A stretch of DNA of 15,743 nt from positions 1 through 15,743 of the forward strand of contig CAMWUM010000010.1 in the NCBI GenBank assembly GCA_947177435.1, read 5' to 3'. Shown here one piece after another: positions 5,359-12,344 of the stretch. The position numbers and the translations under genes were made by a program. Position 1 is the first letter of the stretch. Each line of letters begins with the position of its first letter. Source of the stretch: an uncultured Muribaculaceae bacterium (GTDB lineage Bacteria > Bacteroidota > Bacteroidia > Bacteroidales > Muribaculaceae). The notes beneath the pieces are model-generated. The model did no database searches and was not told where the DNA came from. It saw only the letters and a list, made by a program, of their open reading frames with translations.

Positions 5359-7764
5359 TTACTGGAGGGTAATTTTGCGGGTGGCGGTGCCTTGGTGCAG
5401 GATATAGATGCCGGGGGCAGCAACGGTGCGCATAGCGTTGGGGCGGCAAGCGCCTACGTAGCGGCCTGTGAGGTCATAGATGTCGCAGGGCTGGGTGAGG
5501 TCGATGTCGTCGGTTGCGGCGTCGGAGATGCCGTCGATGGGCTTGTCGGCGAGGATGGCTTTGATTTCCACCTTGCTGCCCGATGAGGGCATGGCGATTG
5601 AGAGTGTCTCGGTATCGTAAGTCTTGGTCTGCGAGGATTTGCCGTAATATGTCTTTACTTCCCATCCGCTGACGTAGCGGGTGTCGTCCTCGGAGAGCGA
5701 CTGCACGGTGAGCGCGCGTCCCGAGAAGAACTTGCCGTCAAACTCGTCTCCCGAGAGGGTTATGCCGTTGACCACGAGCGTGCGGCCTGTGGTCTGGCCC
5801 TTGTCGATGGTGAGGTCCATGACTTTGCCCAGGTCGAAGTACTGCTGCAGGTGAGTGTAGAAGAACGGCCAGCGGTTTTCGTTCCAGGTGCGGAGGCTGT
5901 TGACCTCGTTGCCGTGATTGGGCCACCAGGGGTTGATCAGGTCGCGGTGGTATTTGTACTCGTCCTTGATTACGTCGTAACGGGCGTCAATCAGGCTGAT
6001 GACCTTGTCTGGGCGGAGGAAGTCGCCGAGGTAGATTGCGGCGCGGTCGATGAACATATCCTTGAACTCGTCAAGCTCGAGCAGGCGGCGGAAGAGGCGG
6101 GTTGCATCCCAGGTATTGGCCCATTCATTCTTGTTGTTGTCGTATCCGGGGTTGGTGAGCCAGGTGAGGGTGGGGTAGTCGGCGCGCTCGCCGTAGAGGC
6201 CCATACCGAAGTCGGTGTCCTTGCAAATCCATCGCCAGCGTCCGCCGTCGGCGATGGGGCGCCAGAGCACGAGGTTGTTGCCGGGGAAGTCCTTGTTGTC
6301 GAAGTAGATGTTGGTGAGCATATAGTTGGTGTACTCGTTCACGTCCATCAGCTCATTGTAGTCGGACAGTGAGTGGTCGTGGCCATTCATGTACTCGAGG
6401 AAGGCATTAAGGTTGTCCATCGAGCCCTCTTTGAGTTCCTTCCAGTTTTCGATGACGTCTACATCCTCCAGGCCGTCGTAGAATGAGTAGATGTAATCCT
6501 CGTTGCTGCGGGGGCGGATGTTGAGCATGCCCTTGTACTCGCCGTTGATGTAGAGGATTACAGGCCGCGAGGGCTGCCAGTCGAGGTCGACGTTGAGGCC
6601 GGCGGCCTGCTGCATAATGCAGTCGCGCATGTAGGAGGCGTCGAAGTCGTTGCCGGAGTTGCGCATTTCGAATGACTTGAATTCGTCGATGCCTGGGGTC
6701 TGGTCGGGGAAGAACTCATAGTTGAAACGCTTTGTACCGAATCGCTTGTTGGCGTACACGGCGAGCGATTTGAGAGCGTTGGTGCGAGTGGCTCCGCCTT
6801 TTACGCGGGTCTCACAGAGCTGGTTGATGCTGCTGGGCGTGTTTTCGGCCTCGAAATACTCAAAGTTGATGGGGCGGCGCCAATCGTACTTGTAGTTGGC
6901 TGTGCCGGGGGTGTAGTTGCCCTCCACGTAGATGCCGAGTTTATTGTCATAGAAGTAATCTTCCTTTGTGACTATCGATACGATAGGCATGGCCATGGCG
7001 CGTGGATGGTGGATATAAGAGTGCGTGGTGGAGCGGGGCGAGAGGTATCCGTCGCAGAAGAGTTTGGCACGCACCACCTTGGTGCTGTTGATGAGGATGG
7101 GCGACGTGTACTTGTTGCTTTTGGCTGTAGGTTCGGTGCCGTCGACGGTGTATCGGATCACTGTGCCCTCGGGAGCATCTTCGGGGACGTTGAGGCTGAG
7201 GTTGATGGTGGTGTTGGTCACCTTGCCCTCGACGCTGAACAATGGCTCGCCGAGCACGTCCTTGCAAACCTCGCCGCAGTTGGCAGCTCCGGGGGTGGGC
7301 ACGGCCTGGTATCCCCACTTGTCGGCGCCGTCGGTCTTGCGGCCGTAGGCGATGTTGGGCGCGGGCTGCTTTTTCCAGTCCTCGATCTGGTCGGCTGCTT
7401 CGCCGTTGTGGAAGAGGTAGATATTGCCGCCCTTGCCCGAGTCGAGGCGGAAGCCGGTATGCATGCCCTGGCCTACCTTGTCGCAGTACACGATAACGTA
7501 TGCACCTGGTGCAACGTCCTTTGCGGGCAGTTTATATGCTTTTTCGGGCTTGTTCTTGTCTAAAATGGAATACTCCTGCAGGTGCGCGGTTTCGGCGCCG
7601 GCGTTGTATAGTTCGACCCACGAGTCGGGAAACTCGTTTAGGTCGTCCATGATGCAGTCGATGTTTGACTGCATTATTTCGTTGATGATCAGTTGGGCTG
7701 AAGCCGCGCCACCGCCGAAGGCCATTGCGCAGGCTACCAATGCCGCTGTCTTGAAATTTTTCAT
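5359..7764 (-). CDS. Secreted CotH-kinase-family protein with lamin-tail and chitobiase-like domains
   Basis: 801 residues with a signal peptide (1-23, ending ASAQ). Residues 24-160 match a lamin-tail domain (LIINEIMQSN, SWVELYNAG, PGAYVIVYCD, TPGAAN). Residues 180-252 match the small beta domain found C-terminally in chitobiases (IRYTVDGTEPTAKSNKYTSPI, VVRAKLF). Residues 258-580 carry CotH features: RVKGGATR (320-327) in place of the RGNSSR-type motif, then LKSLAVY, GEYKGMLNIRPR (408-419), NNLVLW (496-501) and WRWICKDTDFGMGLYG (510-525), whose two aspartates match the CotH catalytic pair. After a beta-rich region (640-740) a C-terminal tail (DIYDLTGRYV...APGIYILHQG) resembles Bacteroidetes sorting tails. 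CotH proteins phosphorylate other proteins in spore coats of Bacillus. The target in Bacteroidetes is unknown. It starts 35 bases after the lactonase gene with no promoter in between, so it probably shares that transcript. Confidence 0.88.
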   Translation of the reverse strand: MKNFKTAALVACAMAFGGGAASAQLIINEIMQSNIDCIMDDLNEFPDSWVELYNAGAETAHLQEYSILDKNKPEKAYKLPAKDVAPGAYVIVYCDKVGQGMHTGFRLDSGKGGNIYLFHNGEAADQIEDWKKQPAPNIAYGRKTDGADKWGYQAVPTPGAANCGEVCKDVLGEPLFSVEGKVTNTTINLSLNVPEDAPEGTVIRYTVDGTEPTAKSNKYTSPILINSTKVVRAKLFCDGYLSPRSTTHSYIHHPRAMAMPIVSIVTKEDYFYDNKLGIYVEGNYTPGTANYKYDWRRPINFEYFEAENTPSSINQLCETRVKGGATRTNALKSLAVYANKRFGTKRFNYEFFPDQTPGIDEFKSFEMRNSGNDFDASYMRDCIMQQAAGLNVDLDWQPSRPVILYINGEYKGMLNIRPRSNEDYIYSFYDGLEDVDVIENWKELKEGSMDNLNAFLEYMNGHDHSLSDYNELMDVNEYTNYMLTNIYFDNKDFPGNNLVLWRPIADGGRWRWICKDTDFGMGLYGERADYPTLTWLTNPGYDNNKNEWANTWDATRLFRRLLELDEFKDMFIDRAAIYLGDFLRPDKVISLIDARYDVIKDEYKYHRDLINPWWPNHGNEVNSLRTWNENRWPFFYTHLQQYFDLGKVMDLTIDKGQTTGRTLVVNGITLSGDEFDGKFFSGRALTVQSLSEDDTRYVSGWEVKTYYGKSSQTKTYDTETLSIAMPSSGSKVEIKAILADKPIDGISDAATDDIDLTQPCDIYDLTGRYVGACRPNAMRTVAAPGIYILHQGTATRKITLQ

Positions 7765-7799
7765 GATATTGTGTTGATGGTAATGAATAATCTTGTGTT

Positions 7800-8723
7800 T
7801 TATTCCGACATGTTTTTGATGTATGGCAGCTCAGGCAGGCGGCCGAAGCCGTAGAAAGCCTGGGCGTTGCCACCGAGGATGGCGGCCTTTTCGGCCTCGG
7901 TTAGGTCGGGCGACTTCTGGATGAAGTCGTATGACATGCGGTAGGTGATGGCCACGATGGTGCGTGGGTAGTCCGAACCCCACATCAGTTTGTCAGCGCC
8001 CACCAGGTCGATAGCCTCGCGGATGGCGCGGATGGCACCTGCGTAGGGATAGAACTCACTGTGGAACAGCCAGGTGATGCCGCCGGACTCAACCATAACA
8101 TTAACGTGGCGGGCGAGCTTAATTTGCTCGAGCCAGCCCGGACGGTTGACCATGCCGAAATGGCCGATGGCGATTTTCAGGCCTGGATGCTCGGCAATTA
8201 CCTCCTCCATCTCTGCCACTTGGGCATCGCCCTCGGCCAGGTCGATGGAGAGGATTGCGCCGCGGCTCTCCATCAAGTCGAACATCTGCATCATCTCGGG
8301 CGAGTTGAGCATCACACGGCGGTCGGAGAGGATGAGGCGGTGGGCCGGAATTTTCAGCGCGCGGAAGCCGCTGTCAAGCAATTGGCGCGCCTGGTCGAGA
8401 AAACCGGGACGGCGAGTGTCGGGCATGCCGCAGCACACGAACCGGTCGGGCCAGCGCTGCTGCACGCTCAGCAGGTAGTCGTTTTGCAGGCCATCGATAA
8501 ACTCCTGGGTGATGACCGCGCCGGAGACCTGCGCATAGTCCATGCACGAGAGGAATATCTCGGCAGTGTTCTGTCCGTCAAGCATGTACGGCGGCAGCAT
8601 TTGCACCTCCTCGCCGAGGAAGATGCTGCGGCCGTTGCGCAGCGACCGGATGGGCTTGCCGTCCCATTCGGTGTCTTGCTTAATCCACAGATGCGCGTGC
8701 GCGTCAACTATCTTATAGTCCAT
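7800..8723 (-). CDS. Amidohydrolase-fold hydrolase, probable sugar lactonase
   Basis: 307 residues without a signal peptide, belonging to the amidohydrolase_2 (PF04909) / COG3618 type group of TIM-barrel metallohydrolases. Likely metal and catalytic residues are H9 and H11 in VDAHAHLW, H188 in AIGHFG and D251 in MWGSDYPR. The closing ILGGNAQAFYGF helix is typical of the family. Close group members include L-fuconolactonase and L-rhamnonolactonase, and others are decarboxylases or barbiturate/dicarboxylate hydrolases. The gene lies 7 bases after a zinc sugar-acid dehydrogenase and two genes after an L-galactose/L-fucose dehydrogenase-like reductase. A lactonase opening the lactone made by that reductase is therefore the simplest role (inference). 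It would act in the cytoplasm. Confidence 0.82.
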   Translation of the reverse strand: MDYKIVDAHAHLWIKQDTEWDGKPIRSLRNGRSIFLGEEVQMLPPYMLDGQNTAEIFLSCMDYAQVSGAVITQEFIDGLQNDYLLSVQQRWPDRFVCCGMPDTRRPGFLDQARQLLDSGFRALKIPAHRLILSDRRVMLNSPEMMQMFDLMESRGAILSIDLAEGDAQVAEMEEVIAEHPGLKIAIGHFGMVNRPGWLEQIKLARHVNVMVESGGITWLFHSEFYPYAGAIRAIREAIDLVGADKLMWGSDYPRTIVAITYRMSYDFIQKSPDLTEAEKAAILGGNAQAFYGFGRLPELPYIKNMSE

Positions 8724-8730
8724 GGCGGCG

Positions 8731-9753
8731 TCAGTTGGAGGTCTTGACTAAGATGCGGAATACCTTGGCGGGGCTTGCAGCCCAGTCGGCCAGGGCTTGA
8801 GCGGCCTCCTCGGGGGTGACGATGGCCGAGATGAGTTCGTCGACGGGGCACACGCCGCGCTTGAGGTACTTGGCCACGGCCTTGAAGTCGGCTGGGGTGG
8901 CGTTGCGTGAGCCGCGGATGTCGAGTTCCTTCTTGACGAAGAGCGAGGTGTCGAAGCTGACGGGAGCCTTGGCGTAGCCGATGTAGACGATGCGGCCGGT
9001 GAAGGCTGCCTCGGCCACGCAGGCGTTGTACGTCTCGGGACGGCCCACGGCCTCGATGGCCACGTCCACGCCGCGTCCGCCGGTGATTTCGGCCACGCGC
9101 TGGTGCAGGTCTTCCCGGGCCGAGTTGATGGTGTGGGCGGCGCCTAATCGGCGGGCGAGAGCCAGTTTGTCGTCGTCGACATCGACGGCAATCACCTCGG
9201 CTCCGCGCAGCGATGCGCGCACGATGGCGCCCACACCGATCATGCCGCAGCCGGTGACCATCACCGTGTCGGAGTCAGTGACGGCTCCGCGGTTGACGGC
9301 GTGGAAACCGACGCTCATAGGTTCGACCAGAGCCATATCGCGGGGCGAGATGCCCGCGTCTGGAATGATTTTCTCCCAGGGGAGCACGGCGTACTCGGCC
9401 ATCACGCCATTGCGCTGCACGCCAAGGGTCTCGTTGTGTTCGCAGGCGTTGTAGCGCCCGTTGGCGCAGGCGGGGCAGTGGCCGCAGTTGGTGTATGGGT
9501 TGACTGTCACGGCCATGCCGGGCTTGATGTGCTCGGGCACGCCGGGGCCCACGCTCTCCACCACCGCGCCGATTTCGTGGCCGGGGATGACGGGGAGCTT
9601 TACCAGCGGGTTGAGGCCGCGGTAAGTGTTGAGGTCAGAGCCGCAGAAGCCTACGTACTCTATTTTAAGCAGCACCTGGCCAGGGCCGGCCTGGGGCTTG
9701 GGGATATCGACGACGCGCACGTCGCCGGGGGCGAATATCTGTACTGATTTCAT
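8731..9753 (-). CDS. Zinc-dependent dehydrogenase, L-galactonate 5-dehydrogenase-like
   Basis: 340 residues from the ATG at 9753 (MKSVQIFAPGD). A GTG eight codons upstream is also in frame but less likely. It is a medium-chain alcohol dehydrogenase with catalytic zinc ligands C37 (GFCGSD), H59 and E60 (PGHEIG) and four structural zinc cysteines C90, C93, C96 and C104. A Rossmann loop GCGMIG spans 168-173, and D191 ends the second strand, favouring NAD over NADP. The segment KKELDIRGSRNATPADF is close to the KKE...GSRNATPEDF of E. coli LgoD/YjjN (L-galactonate to D-tagaturonate) as I recall that protein. Other polyol or threonine dehydrogenases share the fold, so the substrate is inferred from this motif and from the neighbours. 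It follows the aldo-keto reductase gene by 47 bases and precedes the lactonase gene by 7. Confidence 0.86.
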   Translation of the reverse strand: MKSVQIFAPGDVRVVDIPKPQAGPGQVLLKIEYVGFCGSDLNTYRGLNPLVKLPVIPGHEIGAVVESVGPGVPEHIKPGMAVTVNPYTNCGHCPACANGRYNACEHNETLGVQRNGVMAEYAVLPWEKIIPDAGISPRDMALVEPMSVGFHAVNRGAVTDSDTVMVTGCGMIGVGAIVRASLRGAEVIAVDVDDDKLALARRLGAAHTINSAREDLHQRVAEITGGRGVDVAIEAVGRPETYNACVAEAAFTGRIVYIGYAKAPVSFDTSLFVKKELDIRGSRNATPADFKAVAKYLKRGVCPVDELISAIVTPEEAAQALADWAASPAKVFRILVKTSN

Positions 9754-9800
9754 TGCTGTTGGGGATGTGTGCGCCACAAGCGGCGCTGTGGAAAACGAAT

Positions 9801-10733
9801 TTAGCTGTTGACCCAGGTGTCGCGGTAGCCGGGCTCGAATATGCGGCGCACTTCGGCCACGAGGGCTTCGTCGACAGGCTCGGTGGCGTACTCGATGGTG
9901 CGGATTACGTTGTCGGGATTGGTGGTGCTGAACAGGGTAGAGGCGATACGCGGATTGTTCATTGAGAAGTGGGCGGCCAGCCTCTCGATCGACACGCCAT
10001 GCTCCTTGCAGAAAGCCACGGCCTTGCGCGCCAGCCTTTGCAGGGCAGCAGGTGCCGGGTGCCAGTCAGGCACGCCGCGCTCGGTGAGCAGGCCCATTGA
10101 GTAGGGCGAGGCGTTGATCACGCCGATGCCGCGCTCCTCGAAGAAGCCGAGGTAGTCGACCAGGGCGTCGTCGTTGAGCGTATAGTGGCAAAACGACAGC
10201 ACGCTCTCGACCGTGCCGGCCGGCACATGCTCGATGACGTACTTGAAGTGGCGCAGCGTCAGGTTGGTGATGCCCACGTGGCCCAACTGACCCTGCGAGA
10301 GGAGCTCGACACTGGCTGGCAGCGTCTCGCCGCACACCTGCTCGAGGTCGGCAAACTCTATGTCGTGCACATTTATGAGATCGATGTGGTCCACGCCCAG
10401 GCGCTCCATGCTCTCGCTCACGCTTTGGCGGGCGCGCTCGGCGGAATAGTCCCAGGTGTTGACGCCGTCCTTGCCGTAGCGTCCCACCTTGGTCGAGAGG
10501 TAATATTTGTCGCGGGGGATGCGGCGCAGGGCCTTGCCGAGCACCGTTTCAGCCTTGAGGTGGCCATAGTAAGGCGACACGTCGATGAAGTTGATGCCGT
10601 GCTCCACGGCGGTCTCAACGGCCTGGCAGCCGCGCTCCTCATTGAGCGAGTGGAAGACGCCGCCGAGCGATGAGGCTCCAAATCCGACGTTAGACAGGCA
10701 CATGCCCGTCTTGCCAAGTTCTTTGTATACCAT
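9801..10733 (-). CDS. Aldo-keto reductase, L-galactose/L-fucose dehydrogenase-like
   Basis: 310 residues, cytoplasmic. The aldo-keto reductase tetrad is complete: D51 and Y56 in FIDVSPYYG, K82 in LSTKVGRYG and H123 in NVHDIEF. The pattern GFGASSLGGVF, SPYYG, GRYG, HDIEF, GTVESVLSFCHY, NASPYSMGLLTERG and DWHPA follows plant L-galactose dehydrogenase and bacterial L-fucose dehydrogenases closely, from memory of those families. The expected reaction is NAD(P)-linked oxidation of C1 of an L-sugar to its lactone. The first gene of a cassette with a zinc dehydrogenase and a lactonase, it has a promoter at 10757-10785 overlapped by a dyad. L-galactose and L-fucose differ only at C6, so the sequence alone does not settle which is used. 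A different aldose is also possible. Confidence 0.88.
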   Translation of the reverse strand: MVYKELGKTGMCLSNVGFGASSLGGVFHSLNEERGCQAVETAVEHGINFIDVSPYYGHLKAETVLGKALRRIPRDKYYLSTKVGRYGKDGVNTWDYSAERARQSVSESMERLGVDHIDLINVHDIEFADLEQVCGETLPASVELLSQGQLGHVGITNLTLRHFKYVIEHVPAGTVESVLSFCHYTLNDDALVDYLGFFEERGIGVINASPYSMGLLTERGVPDWHPAPAALQRLARKAVAFCKEHGVSIERLAAHFSMNNPRIASTLFSTTNPDNVIRTIEYATEPVDEALVAEVRRIFEPGYRDTWVNS

Positions 10734-10739
10734 TAGCTT

Positions 10740-10778
10740 TCAGATTAGATTTTCCGCAAATTTACGGAATAAATCTGA
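10740..10778. promoter_or_regulatory. Nested dyad symmetry over the cassette promoter, possible operator
   Basis: TTCCGCAAATTTACGGAA (10752-10769) is an inverted repeat matching at 16 of 18 positions and containing the -7 box. Around it, TCAGATT (10740-10746) and AATCTGA (10772-10778) are perfectly complementary and nearly share its centre. This is what a dimeric repressor or activator site would look like. No regulator gene for it is visible in the window, so the role is inferred. Confidence 0.4.
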
Positions 10779-10785
10779 CATTCAA
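10757..10785 (-). promoter_or_regulatory. Candidate promoter for the sugar-oxidation cassette
   Basis: On the minus strand TTG (10785-10783) is followed after 18 bases by TAAATTTG (10764-10757), 24 bases before the ATG of the aldo-keto reductase. The -7 box fits TAnnTTTG, but the spacing is slightly short and the CGC seen just before the -7 box at the other promoters is replaced by CCG. A regulated promoter would fit this weaker form. Confidence 0.65.
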
Positions 10786-10797
10786 CCCCTTTTTGCG

Positions 10798-10819
10798 AAA
10801 AAAATGCGCCGCCTCCGGC
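10798..10819 (-). terminator. Weak intrinsic terminator after the KRLWGY gene
   Basis: On the minus strand GCCG-GAGG-CGGC (10819-10808) is followed by GCA and seven T residues (10804-10798). It starts nine bases after the stop codon at 10828. The stem is short (4-5 pairs), so termination may be partial and some read-through into the sugar cassette is possible. Confidence 0.5.
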
Positions 10820-10827
10820 AAATGGCC

Positions 10828-11397
10828 TTATCTGGTGATGAGGAAGATGGAGGCGATGCCGCCCTTCTTGGCGCCGATGTAGGCGGGTATCAGTTGCTCG
10901 CCGCGCTGTATGTCGCTGACATATAGGGGATGGCCCCGGAAGATGGTATGCAGGGTGAAGGTGTCTCCGGCGAGCAATTTTATGTTGTGCGACTGGTTGA
11001 CGCGAAATCTGGCCGGAGCGATGCATTCTATTTCGCACGACTTCTCGCCGCCCCAGCGCAGCACAATCTTGTCGCCGACGTTGAGTTCCTCGGTGTTGAC
11101 AATCGACTCCTCGATAAAGCCCGAGTAGTCCGTGCCCTCGATGTTCACCATCAGGAAGGTGTCCCAGTTTTTGTAGCCGTTGAATTTCGCGAGCGTGTTG
11201 AGCGTGGTCGATGATGGGTACCCGTCGTACTTGATATAGCCCCACAGGCGTTTGATTGAGGATAGGCTGAGTGAGCGTCCGGTCTTTTGCTCGATGGCCA
11301 GGCTCAGTTCGTTGAACTCGGTCGGGGTGGACGGCACGAAGCCGAGCGTGTTGTTAGTCAGGTTCAAAAGCACTTCCAGGGCATGGTTCTTGTCCAT
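10828..11397 (-). CDS. Uncharacterised KRLWGY-motif protein, possibly DNA-binding
   Basis: 189 residues from the ATG at 11397 (MDKNHALEVL). An in-frame TTG two codons upstream is unlikely. There is no signal peptide or membrane segment, so it should be cytoplasmic. Two parts are visible. Residues 20-82 are helical and carry SLSSIKRLWGY followed by STTLNTLAKFNGYKNWDTF, an arrangement common in uncharacterised Bacteroidetes proteins and reminiscent of a helix-turn-helix. Residues 103-189 are beta-rich (ELNVGDKIVLRW, AGDTFTLHTIFRGHPLYV, YIGAKKGGIASIFLI). I know no proven function for the family. It lies 7 bases after the Ser/Thr kinase gene and is the last gene of the operon, which makes it a natural candidate for the kinase's substrate or output factor (inference). 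The call as a gene is firm, but the DNA-binding idea is not. Confidence 0.8.
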   Translation of the reverse strand: MDKNHALEVLLNLTNNTLGFVPSTPTEFNELSLAIEQKTGRSLSLSSIKRLWGYIKYDGYPSSTTLNTLAKFNGYKNWDTFLMVNIEGTDYSGFIEESIVNTEELNVGDKIVLRWGGEKSCEIECIAPARFRVNQSHNIKLLAGDTFTLHTIFRGHPLYVSDIQRGEQLIPAYIGAKKGGIASIFLITR

Positions 11398-11404
11398 TGT
11401 CAAA

Positions 11405-12337
11405 TCAATTTTGGTGTGTAAAAAGCATAATGGTGATTGCTGCTATAAGGGCGGTGCACAGGCTCAGCAATACGTATGTGAGTATTTTAGACGATAGAAA
11501 GGACGATATGGCTTGGCGCAGGGGCGATTGCGGCCTGGGCACGGAAATCAGCGAGGTCGACTGCGGACGCTTCTCGGGCCTCGGATCCATGCACTTGGCG
11601 GCGGTCTCGGCCAGGTCGCCATCGCCGGCGGCCGCGGCCAGTTCGCTCATTACTACGCCAAAGGAGTAGATGTCGGCCACGGCGGTGGGCCGCGCCTTGG
11701 CCTCGAATTGCTCCGGAGCCATATACCGCTTGGATCCGGCGGGATTTTTCAGCACCACGAACTCGTCGCTGTCAGAATAGTTGAAATCAATGATTTTGGC
11801 CGTGCTGCCCTGGCAGGATACGAGGATGTTGGCCGGCTTTAGGTCGCGGTGGTACACTTGCTTGGCGTGGATGTATCCCAAGGCGTCGGCTATCTGCCCG
11901 GCGATGGTGCGGGCATCGGCGCTGGTTATGTCTCCGGCGTCGATAAGGCTTTTGAGCGAGCAGCCGTCGATATACTCCAGCACGATAGTCTGGCCCAGGC
12001 CCGGCACGGTCTCGAGGTTGAGGGTGCGCCGTATATTGGGATGGTCGAGCGAGATGCCGATCTCAAACTCCTTGGCCAGCCATAGGTTGTAGATTGGCTC
12101 CTTGCGGTACTGCTCTTTGAGGCATTTGAGGATGAAGCGCTTGCCGTAACGCGTGGCCGTGTACAGCAGGGTCGGGCCGTTGGGCGACTCGTAAAACAGC
12201 GTGACGTTGCCAAACCGATTGGAAAACAGATTATTGAAATCCAATTGGCTGTCGAGGGCGTCGCTGTCAACGTAGTCTGACGTATCGTTGTCGTCGGCAG
12301 GGTCGGTGATATTTTCGCGGTACTTGTCCATTGGCAT
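11405..12337 (-). CDS. Hanks-type Ser/Thr protein kinase with C-terminal membrane anchor
   Basis: 310 residues. Residues 1-38 are acidic (TDPADDNDTSDYVDSD). The kinase domain runs from about 40 to 260 with K71 in FILKCLK, E90 in AKEFEI, the catalytic loop HRDLKPANIL (163-172) with D165 and N170, YMAPEQ (205-210), D222 in DIYSFG and a closing KRPQS. Two departures from the norm are visible: the glycine-rich loop is not recognisable (TATRYGKRF), and the metal-binding motif is DFN (184-186) rather than DFG. Residues 284-306 form one hydrophobic span followed by four residues, so the kinase is tail-anchored with its catalytic part in the cytoplasm and almost no periplasmic sensor of its own. It would need partners to sense outside signals, and three envelope-type genes precede it in the operon (gap 7 bases to the lipoprotein gene). 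An alternative start is at 12331. Confidence 0.9.
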   Translation of the reverse strand: MPMDKYRENITDPADDNDTSDYVDSDALDSQLDFNNLFSNRFGNVTLFYESPNGPTLLYTATRYGKRFILKCLKEQYRKEPIYNLWLAKEFEIGISLDHPNIRRTLNLETVPGLGQTIVLEYIDGCSLKSLIDAGDITSADARTIAGQIADALGYIHAKQVYHRDLKPANILVSCQGSTAKIIDFNYSDSDEFVVLKNPAGSKRYMAPEQFEAKARPTAVADIYSFGVVMSELAAAAGDGDLAETAAKCMDPRPEKRPQSTSLISVPRPQSPLRQAISSFLSSKILTYVLLSLCTALIAAITIMLFTHQN

Positions 12338-12344
12338 TCACATT

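Noticed and set aside
8731..9753. Calling the zinc dehydrogenase a threonine or sorbitol dehydrogenase
   Set aside because: The fold fits, but the GSRNATPADF stretch and the sugar-lactone neighbours fit a sugar-acid dehydrogenase better; the substrate remains unproven.
9771..9786. A small inverted repeat GCGCC/GGCGC between the aldo-keto reductase and zinc dehydrogenase genes
   Set aside because: Only five pairs, no T run, and the sequence is equally explained by local G+C richness; not a convincing terminator.
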